A stretch of 64,000 bases of DNA, taken from assembly GCA_928212115.1 (NCBI GenBank), contig CAKMRJ010003334.1, forward strand, positions 30,397,667 through 30,461,666, given 5' to 3'. This DNA comes from Lactuca virosa. Lineage: Eukaryota > Streptophyta > Magnoliopsida > Asterales > Asteraceae. The first letter of the stretch is position 1. Every line of letters starts with the position of its first letter. The notes under the pieces are model-generated. The model had not been told where the DNA came from. It saw only the letters and a list, made by a program, of their open reading frames with translations, and did not search any database. Below, one piece after another: positions 22,796 to 34,900 of this stretch. A program made the position numbers and the translations under genes.

Positions 22796-23548
22796 CATTG
22801 TTAGTGCCTTCACCTTACGCCCTGAATACTCCTTTCGACTGAGGTCATCTGCTACCACATTGGCCTTGCCGGGATGATAGCGAATTCCGCACTCGTAGTC
22901 ACTGAGTAGCTCTACCCATCGCCGCTGTCTCATGTTTAACTCCTTTTGATCAAAGATATGCTGCAAGCTCTTATAGTCGGTGAAGATAGTGCACTTGGTT
23001 CCGTAGAGATAGTGTCTTCAGATCTTTAACGCAAAGACCACTGCTCCCAACTCCAAATCGTGAGTTGTGTAATTGACCTTGTGTGTTTTCAACTGCCTTG
23101 AGGCATAGGCGATGACCTTTCCTCACTGCATGAGCACACAGCCTAGGCCCTGATTGGACGCATCACAATAGACCACGAAGTCTTCCGTCCCTTCGGGCAG
23201 GGACAAGATAGGTGCGCTGCATAGGGCCTGCTTCAATGTTTGAAACGCAGTGTCTTGCTTGACTCCCCAACTAAAGGTTACACCTTTTGTGTCAGGGTAG
23301 TTAAAGGCTTAGCGATTTTGGAGAAATTCTGGATAAACCGGCGATAATAGCCCGCGAGACCCAAGAATTGACGGATTTCTGTGGGTGTCTTTGGTGCAGG
23401 CCAATTCTCTATCGCTTTGATCTTTGAAGGGTCCACGTGTATGCCTTCCTTGCTAACCACGTGACCGAGGAAATTCACCTTCCTGATCCAGAACTCACAC
23501 TTTGAAAATTTTGCATATAGCTTCTCCGCCCTTAATGTTTCCAGCACG
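22796..23548 (-). pseudogene. gypsy RT end and RNase H (copy 2)
   Basis: Continues copy 2 after element B. It reads the RT connection (ETLRAEKLYAKFSKCEF, FLGHVVSKEGIHV, with the Glu intact at the site that is a stop in copy 1) and RNase H. It shares the W to stop change near 23015 with copy 1. It also has its own 1 base deletion in a T run near 23287 and a TGC-to-TGA-type break near 23125. Ends at the 23548 breakpoint. Confidence 0.87.
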
Positions 23549-25521
23549 CTGTTCTATCATGCAATTTTTGAAGATCCCTAGCCTGTCACTAGCATGCTGT
23601 TCTATCATAAACATAATAGCAAATAACAGTGTGGGTAATTTGGGGTATACTTTTTTACTCCGGCTGATCGTACACATCGCATACTTCCTTGTTTACTTTT
23701 GAAAACATTTTTTTTGAAAATCAGTTTAAAAAAACTTTTGCAGTTCCCTAGGTTGAGTCTGGATTCACACGGATGTTCATCCAATTCTCTCAAACCAAGG
23801 CTCTGATACCAACTTGTAACACTCAAAAATCACAATAATTTAAAATTTTTAAATTTAACCATTCACCAACATTGTTTACAGATATAGTCATTGTTTCAAA
23901 AGCATTATTTCAAATCAGAGTTTTCCCCAATACCCAATGGCATAAAACAGGAAGTTGTGTACGATCACACCTTCGCCTTTCCACAATCCTCTGAAGTACT
24001 TGAAACGATAAACTAAAAACAGTAAGCCAAATCTTAGTGAGTTCCCCCAAAGTACCATCATACAACATATAACCAAACAGATAACAGATCCACAACCTCC
24101 TGGTTGGATTACCCCCGGCCCACAACCTGCTGGTTCGAATGTCGTGGCCCACAACCTGCTGGTTCGAATCCCATGGCCCATAACCTTTCGGTTGGAATGC
24201 CCCAGTCTGTTCACTGGTAGCACAAAGTAGTACAGTCTCAATCCCACCATACCATGTTGACATATACATAACAAATAACATATATCCAGCAACAGATAAT
24301 CATATAACCAGTTAATAGACTTGCAGACAGATCTACAGATCACTACCCTATATCAAAAATCCTATATACTAGATACGTAACTAAAGGGGCCCACATAAGA
24401 GCCTTCGACCCACAGACACAGTGAGGAAAACTCACCTCACAGTCTGATGAATAGCTAAGCAATACACTACTCTGAATACCGACTCTACAGGTCACCTATT
24501 CAACAGATAGAGACCAATGCTTAACTATAGCTCAAAAAACCCAAAATAACCTTAATTCAAACTCGGTCAAACCTGGTCAAAGTCAAAGTCAACTGGTCAA
24601 GGAGTCAACTTGGTCTACTCAACCGAGTACGCGGGGCATACTCAGTTACTTGACCGGAGTTGGGAGGTTGACTATGTACCTGCGGCGTACGCAGAGGTAT
24701 GCACGGCGTACGCTCATAGTCTTCTTTCCTCAATAAGAGCTTAATGCATTAAGCTCTCATGTCCAAATTTCAGATCCAAAGCCAAAATACCATTAAGAGT
24801 CATAAAGTTTCCAACTTTAGGACTTTGCATTCACATTAAGTGCTTAATACACAAAATCTCAATTTCTTAACACCTTAAAACCTTCTAGAGCATGCATGGG
24901 GAAAAACTAAGCATCAAGCCCACATTTTTATGACTCAAGATCCCTCGTTGGGTCTGAAAGTATGAGTTATTTGGTTAAGAGCATGACATGCTCAAGAATC
25001 ACCATATTTAGGAACAAAAATGCCCTAAATGAAGAAATGGCTAGATCTACAAGATAAGATGATCAAGCAAGGAGAATTTTACCTCCTGGAGATTGCTAGC
25101 AATGAGAGAATCCCATATCTAAGTTGCTTCCAAGCTCAAAGATCTTCCCACCACCTTCTTCTTCTTCAAGAATACCACAAAACACAAAGATAAGCTCAAG
25201 ATGCACTCTTCTCACTTAGGGTTAGCTAGACAGACGTTTTCTCAGATGGAGGCTGATGAGGGAATGAGAAATAAGGTGATAATGATGCTTATATATGGAC
25301 AAAACCCTAAAAATTAGGGTTTGTGGTTTCTTCACGTACGCCCTGCGTACGCAGTGTACGTTTAGCTTACTAAGGTCCGTCGTAGTATGCCCAACGTACT
25401 AGTTCTTTGGCCAAAATCACCAAAATGCCACTATGGGCCATTCTTGCAGACTTTCTCAAGGCCAAGGGTCAAAATAGAATATTTCTTCATACATAGGGTT
25501 AAAATCGAAATTACCTCAACA
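23549..25521 (-). mobile_element. Truncated third gypsy element: LTR (about 23815-25521) plus leader
   Basis: On the minus strand the LTR ends GAGTGTTACA at 23815, with primer site TGGTATCAGAGCC at about 23799-23811 and 250 bp of leader before the junction with copy 2. The upstream LTR end near 25521 (TGTTGAGG) is less certain. TATA-like TATATAAG lies near 25290. CGTACGC-type palindromic words occur at 24640-24715 and 25330-25400. A donor-like GAG|GTGAGTTTTCC lies near 24437. A short CCACAACCTGCTGGTTCGAAT repeat, three to four copies, is at 24090-24200. Confidence 0.75.
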
Positions 25522-25577
25522 TCAGGATGTAAAAAAATATATTCACAACAAAAGAAAAACATATATATGAATCATAA

Positions 25578-26278
25578 GGTAGCGTTTTATACTAGTACGA
25601 GATAGGACTGGACTGGACCAGATGGAACAGAACTTGACAAAAGATTTGTGTGGCGTTTGGTAAGGCTGGGACAGAACAAAAAAGGAACGTTAAAATTACT
25701 TGCTTGTCCTTTATGTCACCATACTAGAACTTCCATCACCAACAAATTATGTTTGTATATAAACAAATTGATTTCATCGTCAAAGTTCCTATTAGAAACA
25801 ATGCTCGTAACATATTCAAAAAAAAATGAAATATCATTGTAACACTTATAACTAATCAATAAAAAGATTAAAAAAACATTGATATACTCCATGTGAGGTG
25901 CCAAAACCATTTATTTCCGGAAGGCATAATCTACATCTATTGTTGTTTTGATTTTAACGACAAGAACAATTAATTAAAAAATACATTAAAAAAAGGGTTA
26001 ACTAATTCAAAGAATAGAAATAAATACAGATAAATGGGTGTGACATTGAAGGTGACTAGGAGAGGATGACCGAAAGAGATATATTTTAAGGGTATTTTAG
26101 TTTTTGTTTTAGTTGTCCAACCTTGTTCCACCCTTTTGGGTGAGACTAATATTTTAAATTTTACTCCCATTTGACCAAGTCTTTCTTCCAACTAGTCCTT
26201 GTCCCATCTATGCCAAACACTACCTTCAACCGCTTTTTTCTGTTCCGTCCCGTCTATTCTCATGTACCAAACACTACC
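25578..26278. mobile_element. MITE, PIF/Harbinger (Tourist) type
   Basis: 701 bp, flanked by TAA on both sides (25575-25577 and 26279-26281). The ends are imperfect inverted repeats, GGTAGCGTTTTATAC on the left and GGTAGTGTTTGGTAC on the right strand. A second GTGTTTGG-like pair sits further in (about 25650 and 26210). No transposase. A trinucleotide TAA duplication plus GG-starting ends fits Harbinger-derived MITEs. Confidence 0.72.
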
Positions 26279-26281
26279 TAA

Positions 26282-27700
26282 AAGATGATAACTTATCTCA
26301 AATCAACGAAGAAGATGAGTGAAAAATGGAACATATCCTTACTCTACCACCACCAGCATCAAAACTGCCACCCTTTTTGTTGATGATTATGGGATGTAAT
26401 CATCCTAAAGGGGGAGATAATTGTAACGCCCACAACTTCGCGCCAGACAATTAAGATATAATAAGTGATAATTACTATAATTTGAACCCTCGAATTGGGA
26501 GATCGCTAGTCTTGCGAGTCGCAGACTACATATTATAAGTCTTTTAGGGAATTATCGATAAGCGATAAAATGACATTTTAATAGAAGGTTATTTAGGATA
26601 AATTATTTTATCCGGAGTTGTAGTAGGCGTAACGAGGATCTCGTACATATAAATAACTCTGAAATTCGACTTCGTATGAAGAAGTTATGCTTCTTCGAAG
26701 TTTCGCGATTAACCGACAAGGCTATGTGTGTTATAAAAAGTGAATCATAGATAGGTTGCTTATTAGTCTAAGTAATCAAAATGAAAGTCGTAGTAATTGT
26801 AAAAGCGAGAGCATGCATATAGAGAACATCAAAATTTGGCTTCATATTAGGAAGTTATGATTTTTCGAAGTTTTAGCACAATTGTGTTAACACAAAAATC
26901 GAAATTAAAATCGATTGATTATTAGGCAAAACAATCTAAACGAGAGTTGAATATCTTGTGAATAAGTGTTCGTCAATATAAAGACAGTCGAGCACGGAGA
27001 TCGTATGAAGAATTTATGAATTTTACACAGTCTTTTGCAGTGTAATCTTCATAGACTGTTAAATTCAAGATAGAATGAGAATTAGCCGACGGAGTCTATA
27101 TGAAAGTTGTAGTAGTCATCGATAGCTATGTGTGGATATAAATAACGTAAAAAACAGAGCTCGTATGATATAGATATATAATTTTTAGAAGATTTGTGAT
27201 TTTACCTGCTATAGTGCAACGCAGACGAAACACATGTTGACACGAGGCACTAGCCGGCACCACCCAATCCACCTACCAAAGGGCGCGAAACGCCTAGCCC
27301 AAAAATCCCCTATAAATAGCTTTATCAAACCTCATTCATCCTCACACTTTTTCCAATCCTTCTCCGGAAATTCTCTCCACTTTGTCCTGAATTTTTTTAG
27401 ATTTTAAGTTTTTAGCAAAGATCTGGGGTATCAGAGAGCCCGACAATTGAAGTTCTCGGGTCGGAGTTCGACCAATGTACTTTCCGACTTTTGGCTAGGA
27501 AATCTCTGTAAGTTAAGTTGCACTTATTCTATTTCAAGTGTAACTTGTATTTATATTCATAATCGTTATTATGAACCTATAAATAAGATTTATCAGTGAT
27601 TCCATGTCGTTATATTGATTATCTACTTACGGAGGTGATGTCTAGGTGATATTGTTATATTTATACATATATTTAGGCGTTATTTTAATCCATTTAAGTT
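26282..27700 (+). mobile_element. Plus-strand LTR retrotransposon 3' end: polypurine tract and LTR-like sequence
   Basis: CCTAAAGGGGGAGATAAT (about 26404-26421) looks like a polypurine tract and abuts TGTAACGCCC at 26422, a typical LTR start. A TATA box CCCTATAAATAG is at 27309-27320. The right end is not clear. Inside, 26600-27210 is a fourfold diverged repeat of about 165 bp. No coding sequence. Confidence 0.6.
26600..27210 (+). repeat. Diverged tandem repeat, about 165 bp x 4
   Basis: Each unit carries a GAAAGTCGTAGTA-like start and a CGTATGAAGAAGTTATG..TTTCGAAGTTT-like end (near 26668, 26838, 26999, 27160). Divergence is high, so the array is old or under weak constraint. Confidence 0.6.
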
Positions 27701-28987
27701 ATATTTTGGTAAACTGCATATATATTTGGTACTTACAATGATTAAATTGTATTTTGCAGTCAAAAAGGACATTCTCGAGGATAAGGAGTTGAAATTGAAG
27801 AAAGTTGAATACTTTGAGGCCTGAAGTTGAAAATAGAGAAGAAGAAAGAAGAAGTCATAGAAAATGCATGCCACGACGTGGCAATATCAAGGCCACGGTG
27901 TGGCCAACTTTCCTGACACCAAAGCTTCCCGAAACTTTGGGTATACGTGTTTTAAGTGAGGGCCACTACGTGGAGGTCTAATCCCTACGACGTGGTGACC
28001 AATTTTTGGCAACTATATAAGTCGAACTTTAGGTCGAATTTCGGGAGTTAGCTTGAGGATTAAGCTAAGGGTTACAACCAAAAACCTATGGAGAACCCTA
28101 GGAAGTTCAGAATTCGTTGAAGTTCAAGCATTGAAGAGATTTAGAAAGAGAACAACATTTAATCATTCAGTTTTCTAGCTTTTACCACGTCTAGTCTAAT
28201 TAGCTTTGATTTTATGCTTGTTTCTGTTTTAATTATGGGCTAATCACCCCATACTTATGTTTGGTGAAGATGAAACCGTATCCTATGTGTTGATTTCGAA
28301 TTCATGGATCTTTTGTGTTGATTTTAATAGTGTTTAATAAATCACAATCCTTTTATGTTGAAGTTATAACTTATAATACTTATTATACAAGTTTTGTGTA
28401 GTAGATGATCACTCTAGTTGCATAAATTTGTTATCTAGTTGTTTATGACCATTAAATAATTAGATATAGAGATTGAATAAATCCTAGAGTGAGGTGATAT
28501 AAGTTAGTAACTTTGATTGTGTTAGAGAGCATAATAAACCCATAATTTGTGCTTGATTTGCTTGTCTTGATGTAGGATAAGTAATTCATAATTTTATCAT
28601 TCATTGTCCAATTCATGCTTATATCAATTTTGTGTCTACATTGTGCTTGATCATTGCATGGTAATTCATAATTTAGCAAAAACTAGGAATCAGAACATGA
28701 TAACTAGTAATTTAATGAACTGGTAATCAATATAATCTATCCACTAGAAATCAACCATAGGAGAGAGGGAATTCATAACCAAACGAAAGTACTCTTTAAA
28801 TTTTGAATTAAAAATTGTTTTCTTTGCTTGCTTAGTTTTAATAGTTTCTTAATTGATAGATTTTTGAATTAAGTTGTTGAACTTGCAAAATCAATAAAAA
28901 AACCTCTATTTAAAGTTGTTTCTTAGTTTAATTATTAGTAGCTGTTTTCTAATTAAAATTTTGTTCCTTGTGATTGACACCCGACTT
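27700..28987 (+). other. Decayed LTR-retrotransposon promoter and leader sequence, no gene
   Basis: It holds CCACGACGTGG-type palindromic words at 27870-28000, directly upstream of a plus-strand TATA box (ACTATATAAG, about 28012). The 3' end (TTCCTTGTGATTGACACCCGACTTACC once the MITE at 28988 is removed) resembles the LTR or leader end of Tat/Athila-type gypsy elements; that resemblance is from memory. No reading frame of note. Confidence 0.45.
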
Positions 28988-29409
28988 TAAGGGTGGCAAA
29001 TCGGGCCATCGTGTCGTGTTTTTGTCTGACACGACACGACACGACAAACTTTTATGTGACACGAACACGACACGACACGATGTCGTTTTTTTTAACTAAC
29101 ACGAAAACGAACCAATTAAAAAAACGACAAACACGACACGACACGACAAAGATAACATAATACAAAAATTAGTTTATTTAATTAATATTTAATCATACAT
29201 AACACGACAAACACGAAAACACGACAAACAAATGTTTAATCGTGTCAATTTCGTGTCAAAATTTGAACACGAGCACGACACGACACGTCATCGTGTTTTT
29301 TATACTTGACACGAACACGACACGAACACGAATTCAAATTTCAGTTTCGTCCCAATTTCGTTTCGTGTCGTGTATTTTTGTCGTGTCGTGTCAACAATTG
29401 CCACCCTTA
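28988..29409. mobile_element. hAT-type MITE with ACACGAC arrays
   Basis: 422 bp, perfect 12 bp terminal inverted repeat TAAGGGTGGCAA/TTGCCACCCTTA, and perfect 8 bp duplication CCCGACTT (28980-28987 and 29410-29417). The subterminal regions are arrays of ACACGAC/GTCGTGT in inverted orientation. No coding capacity. Eight-base duplication supports hAT. Confidence 0.9.
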
Positions 29410-29734
29410 CCCGACTTACCTAAACTATCATATAATTCGACTAGGTACACTGCCTAAGTGTGATTAGTTAGTTAAGTAGGTTAGGTTTATAAATTTGAAA
29501 CTAGTAGTATATAAATTGCACCACACTAGTCTGGATTTAGTGAGGTGTTTAAAGTGGGATTTCTACACAATTTACTTTGTATACCAAACGAACCCTACCG
29601 CCTATATGATCTTACCTGGTTGCTCAATATCAGTTATAGATTAGACATTGGGATTATTGAGAAATCTAGAATAACATTAGTCACAAGAATATAAGACGAA
29701 GACTTAATGATGATCATACCTAGGTCATATCAAA
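29410..29734. other. Spacer between two hAT MITEs
   Basis: Decayed retroelement leader-like sequence continuing from 28987. No gene or repeat recognised. Confidence 0.5.
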
Positions 29735-30334
29735 TAGGGGTGAGCAAAAGCAGGTACCCGGCCAAATTGCTTGGAACCGGAACCGCCGGTTCCTAAAATA
29801 TTAGAACCGGAACCGGAACCGCCTACACCGGTTCTTTATATTTTAGAACCGGTCCCGGTCCCGGAACCGGTTAACAACGATTCCAATGCCGGTTACCCGA
29901 TTCCAAAATACTTTTAAAATATTTTCACTAAAAAAGCTATGTAGTAGTACTCAAAGATAGTTGAACTCGGGAATGAAGGCTATAAAGGCGTTTCCCACTT
30001 GAAGCATCACAAGAATTCCCTATTATAAAGAGTTTCCTTCCTCATTTTTCCTTACCACCACCGATGTGGGATTGGAATATTGAAACCAAGGATTTTTTTT
30101 ATTCAAATACTTTTGCTTAAATACAGTGGTTGCTAGCTTACTGTCAATTCGTTTTTAGTATTCACTGTGTTTGGTATAAACACATGTTACAACATATGCG
30201 AATGTTTTATATATGTATATTATTATTAGTGGTTAATAAGAAAAATCATGGCTTATTCATATCCTCGGGTGGGGATTTAAAAGTTGCATTTGTATAACTA
30301 GATTACATGATTCTCATTTAAATAAAAAAGCTAC

Positions 30335-30412
<78 letters not shown>

Positions 30413-30526
30413 GTTCCAGCGGGTACCCAACGGTTATCAGTTCTAAAAAGATGAGAACTGGAATCGGAACCGCTTAAGGCGGTTCCGGTTTTCCAAACGG
30501 GTACCCGGTTCCACTGCTCACCCCTA
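29735..30526. mobile_element. hAT-type MITE with GGAACCGG arrays
   Basis: 792 bp, perfect 12 bp terminal inverted repeat TAGGGGTGAGCA/TGCTCACCCCTA, and perfect 8 bp duplication ATATCAAA (29727-29734 and 30527-30534). GGAACCGGAACC-type words fill both subterminal regions. An (AT)n run at about 30337-30407 lies inside. Confidence 0.9.
30337..30407. repeat. (AT)n microsatellite
   Basis: About 35 uninterrupted AT units inside the hAT MITE. Confidence 0.95.
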
Positions 30527-30534
30527 ATATCAAA

Positions 30535-31371
30535 GGGAAATCTAAAGTGTTAGGTGAAGCGTTGCCTGAATTTCGAGTCATCCACTTTAACAAGTGAGTC
30601 TATGGTTACTTTCATCTTACACATAGATATGAAGTAGTTAGATAATTAAATGTTATACGTGATTATTATCTGTGTTTAAGATGTTATGCGTTGGTTAAAA
30701 TAATATAAGATGATCTTCATATGATTTTTTTACCGTATATGTATTTTTATACTTATAATATATTAGGTAGTGATGGGTGATGAGAGATGACAGACGACGA
30801 GGGTGATGGTTGATGAGAGATGAAAGATGAAAATGATGATAATAGGCCACGACTTTAATAGTACTATTGTACTAACGATGCAGTCATTTAGCAGAGTATA
30901 GATGACGACCACGGACTATTATAGGCAGTCCAGTAGAACACATGTACGTTCGTAACATGTATGTGATGAACTACGTGTTTATATGATGTAATCTATTTCT
31001 TACTGACATGTATTGTGGAGGAATCATCGCAGCAGTACTATCTACTCGATGTTGTGACATGATTCTTAGGATAGATCCTTATAAATGAATATAGAGGAAA
31101 ATGGGATAGGTAATCGGGTTTATTATTTGATGATAAATAGATAATTAAACAAATTAATTATATTATTGTGGGTTGAAAATCATATGTACTCACCAGGCCT
31201 CCCAGTCTTACTCACTCAGTTTCTTTGTATCACATGTACATGGATAATGATATTTGGATCTGATGCGAGATTCGATGAGATGTAGGCAATTATTATAATA
31301 AGATATTGTAAGACCAATAATGATTGTTTATGATTAGGTTTTTTATATCATTTATGACATCCAAAGTTTTT
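30535..31371. other. Intergenic or decayed LTR sequence
   Basis: No reading frame. A GTACTCACCAGGCC stretch near 31187 resembles the GAACTCACTAAGCTT scaffold of the gypsy LTR tails, so this may be an old plus-strand LTR end. A GATGAGAGATGA-rich patch sits near 30776-30835. Confidence 0.4.
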
Positions 31372-32737
31372 TGTAACGTCCCGAAAATTTCAACAAATTT
31401 AAACTTTTCAAAACGATCCTTTAACTAATAAAATGTTTACAAAAAGAGTGTTCTCAAACATTATTTGAAAATCAGAGTTTCTCAAGATCCAATCTGTTGT
31501 AAAACCAAGGATGTGTACGGTCACGCATTCGCCTTGCCACTCCGATCATCTGAAAAACATGAAACCATAAACAAAACTGTCAACACAAAGCTTACTGAGT
31601 TTCCCCCAAAATACCACCACGCAAAACAAGCATAAACACAGATACTCATGCCTGGCCCAATCAGCCTCAGGCTGGAATAACAATATGTCGAGTCCAATCA
31701 ATCATCGGGTTGTAATACCCAGGGTTTGATGGCCTACCGCCTCAACCCTACCGCTCCTCCCGAGCCTCCATGCCTACGGCTTACCGCCAGCCCGCACGGG
31801 GTATCCTGGCTTACCGCACAGAGCAGGACCGCCTCAACCCAACCAAACACAATATGTCGACATATAAACAATCATGATAAAGTAGGCACATAATACAGGC
31901 AAACAACAATCATAAAACTTACTACTGCCTACTAATCCTCTCGCAACATACAGTCCCGCTACCAGCTAACCCCCATAGAATGCATGACTATAAGTAACCA
32001 GATGTGAGATAGCCACCCGAACAAATAGTCCTACTCTAGAGCCACAGCCAAACAAGGAACATGCAAGAGAGCCTAGACCAAGAGTTCTCAGGATATCCTA
32101 CATAACCACCAATAATCCCTAAGGGCACTCCATAGATGATAACCAACAAGCATAGATAACATACAGTTCTACAGGTTATTACCACAAAGTAACATACTCA
32201 TTACCAGAAGACAGATCTAACTGATCACTACAACATATCAGCATACTCAATACCAAAACACAGATCTATCAGATCACTACAACATAACATCATACTTAAT
32301 ACTAGAACACGGATCTAATAGATCACTACAACATAACAACATACTAAATATCAACAATCCAAGGAATGCATAACCGTATATACTCAGAGGTGAGACAGTC
32401 ACCCGGACAGGTGATCCTACTCTAAAACCACAACCAAACAAGGAACATGTAATAGAGCTTAGATCAAAAGTCCTCATTCTATCCTACATGACTATATACA
32501 GTCCCCATGGCATCCCTCTACTAGCAGATAACCAATACTAGTGGGTCGGCATTTGTGCCTTCGACCCACGGGTACAGTGAGGCGAACTCACCTCGATGTG
32601 GGCGCAGAAACCACTGTAGCAATGAAGGACTCTACCAGCTTCAACTCACTTCCAATCACCTACAGGAAGATACTTGAGTCAATACTCGATCACATGTCAT
32701 AGTCACTTGCAACAGTGACCACCTCACATGAAATAAC

Positions 32738-32795
32738 GAATAGGGTTTCACATGAAATGACGATTAGGGTTTCACGTGAAATGACGATTAGGGTT
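32738..32795. repeat. Short tandem repeat in solo LTR
   Basis: About 25 bp unit built on TTTCACGTGAAATGACGATTAGGG, about 2.5 copies, with CACGTG-like cores. Confidence 0.7.
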
Positions 32796-34012
32796 AAGTA
32801 AGAACACTTAACCCATTAAGGACTTAATCACTTAAGGGAATGATTGATTAAGGTTTGACTTAGTCGTTTTCGGGTGAAATAATAATCCAGTCAACAGCCC
32901 AAATACGCGCCCGATTATTTCCCAAAATAAATCTCCTCGATTCTAGGGTTTTTCACATAAAATGATAACTAGGGTTAATGTTCTTCACTTAACCCATTAA
33001 GGACTTAATCCATTAAGTCCAGTATTGCATCGAATTAATTGTGGCGGATTATTAAGTATTATTTTAGGTTTAATTAATAGTTTTAACACGGGTCCCAACC
33101 AACTCCAAAATTAGGGTTTCTTGATATTAGGGTTTTCTAAACCCTAATTAGGGTTTTCTAAACCCTAATTAGGGTTTCCAACTCCTAAAGTTAAATGATT
33201 ATCTAATTAAATAAATATATAATTAATAAATTGGGCACCACCCACTGCCACCTCGGGCAGTGGTGGGCGGCGGCGGTCCATGGCGGCAGGAAGCGGCAGC
33301 CACCCGCACACGGCGGCGGTTTGAGTAATAATTCCAACAATCCAATACACATACAATTTCTTACAACACACACACACACTAGCACCAAAAGAACAAGGAA
33401 AAAGCCCAATACAACCACCAAAAACGATGGTAGGCGGCGGCAGGAGGCGGCAGCCACCACCTCACGGTGGTTGTGGTTTCCTTTGGTTTTTCGGCCCAAA
33501 AACATCAATGCGACATTACAACATTAAAAAATGCACACAACCACCCGAGGTGGTGCTTAGTGGCGGCAGAACGGCGGTGGCCACCATGGTTGGCTACCAT
33601 GGTGGTCTTTCTACTTGATTTTTCGGCCAACAACTCGTCTACCACGGGCAACAACGCTGAAACACACGCACACGTGAAGCACACACACAAACGCATCCAC
33701 ATCAGCCCTCTTCGGGGGTGGTACGACGACCAGAGCAACGAGAGAAAGATTCGCACGAGCGGCGGCGACGACGGTATTCGTCGCGTAGACGACGGTATTC
33801 GTCGTGTAGACTGAGGCTTAACAGAAAATAAGCGAAGGAGGGTGAGTTGTGGTTGACTTACCGAGAACGGATGCAACAACCTACAACTTCCGGTCGTTCA
33901 CAACCTCCCTCTTCGGTCCAGACAACTTCTCCCGGCAGCCCTCGTCTTTTCCAGCAGCAAACAACAGCGGCGGTGATTCAGCGAAAGGGAATAGCGGCGG
34001 TTGGAGATGGGA

Positions 34013-34017
34013 GATAT
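34013..34017. repeat. 5 bp target-site duplication of element C (partner 41965-41969)
   Basis: GATAT directly outside each LTR of element C. Confidence 0.93.
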
Positions 34018-34886
34018 TGTTGGATTAGGTGTCTAAGCCCATAACTATAATTGGTATGTACTTGAATTGATAGCAGCACAGTCCTTTTGGGTTGCCCTCA
34101 ACCTAGCAATTGGACAAGGAAATTATGAAAGGAGAGATATTAATTTATAAGATTAATAAATTAATATATATATATATATATATAAATGATTTATTAATAT
34201 GTTAGTGGATTAATATATTAATAAGAAATCATTATGTTTAATTAATTGTTAGCCAGAAATTAATCAGAATTAATTTTGGGGTTAAAAGAATTAATTATAA
34301 AGTGTAGGGACTAGTTTGCAATTAACTAATAGTTGAGTGGAAGGTTCCAGAACCCCCTTGGAAGGGGGTGGACGAAAACCCTAGGGGAAACCCTAGAGAA
34401 TTCGTCCAAGGGCTCCAAGATAAGGCCTTGGGTCTTGCTTAGGCCCTAAGCAAAGGATAACTAGGGTTTTCCCTAAACCCTAGTTCCCTCAACTATTTAA
34501 GGAGCCTCCTGGCTCACATTTTAGTGTACTGATTCTTTGGAAGAATACCCTGGCCGAAATTGCATACTCCCTCTCCTCTCTCTCTCTTCTACTTTCCTTC
34601 TTGCTAGTTCTTGGGTGTGATTCCATTAGAGGCATTACATTTGTGGTGCTGAGCTTCCAAGAAGATCAAGATCAAGATCAAGGGAATATCAATTGTTTGC
34701 TATAACAATTGAAAGGTATGTAAACCCTAAACCCTAGTTTACTATTTCGAAATAGCCTCTCTCCTCTAGGGTTCTTGTTTGCAATTCAAAGTTGTATGTT
34801 CAATAGTTAAAACATAGATCCAAAGTAGGTTGCATGTGAACTTAGGAATTGTTTTCTAGTTTATTTGTTGTACCTAAAACCCATCA
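34018..34886 (+). repeat. Element C 5' LTR
   Basis: TGTTGGATTAGG to AAAACCCATCA. It holds an AT run near 34165, AAACCCTA boxes, and a CT-rich leader near 34565-34610. TATTTAAGG near 34493 may serve as TATA. Confidence 0.95.
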
Positions 34887-34887
34887 G

Positions 34888-34900
34888 TGGTATCAGAGCC
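34888..34900 (+). other. Element C primer binding site
   Basis: TGGTATCAGAGCC, tRNA-iMet type, one base after the LTR. Confidence 0.92.

Larger units (their letters stand above)
13573..23548 (-). mobile_element. Ty3/gypsy internal region, copy 2 (split by element B, truncated in the RT)
   Basis: The same element as copy 1, read on the minus strand: RT thumb to RNase H at 22796-23548, integrase and chromodomain at 13625-14936, polypurine tract at 13573-13585, then the shared LTR. It stops abruptly at 23548 in the RT (FSKCEF... region), where sequence unrelated to copy 1 begins. By eye it differs from copy 1 at about 1-2% of sites over the shared parts. Gag, protease and most of the RT are missing. 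Confidence 0.88.

Noticed and set aside
1..23548. Endogenous pararetrovirus instead of gypsy elements
   Set aside because: An integrase with chromodomain, LTRs and a target duplication of the inserted elements are present; there is no movement or coat protein.
31367..31371. TTTTT as firm proof of a solo-LTR target duplication
   Set aside because: Accepted only as supporting evidence: a T run could match by chance. The AGAAA duplication of the LTR at 43602 is stronger.
33105..33180. Telomere-like TTAGGGTTT/AAACCCTAA repeats
   Set aside because: Only two or three imperfect units; AAACCCTA boxes are common in plant LTR leaders, so not an interstitial telomere.
33231..33879. Overlapping ORFs of about 100-125 codons on both strands in the solo LTR
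   Set aside because: Low-complexity CGG/TGG-rich sequence leaves several frames open at once; no domain or start context, and it lies inside an LTR.
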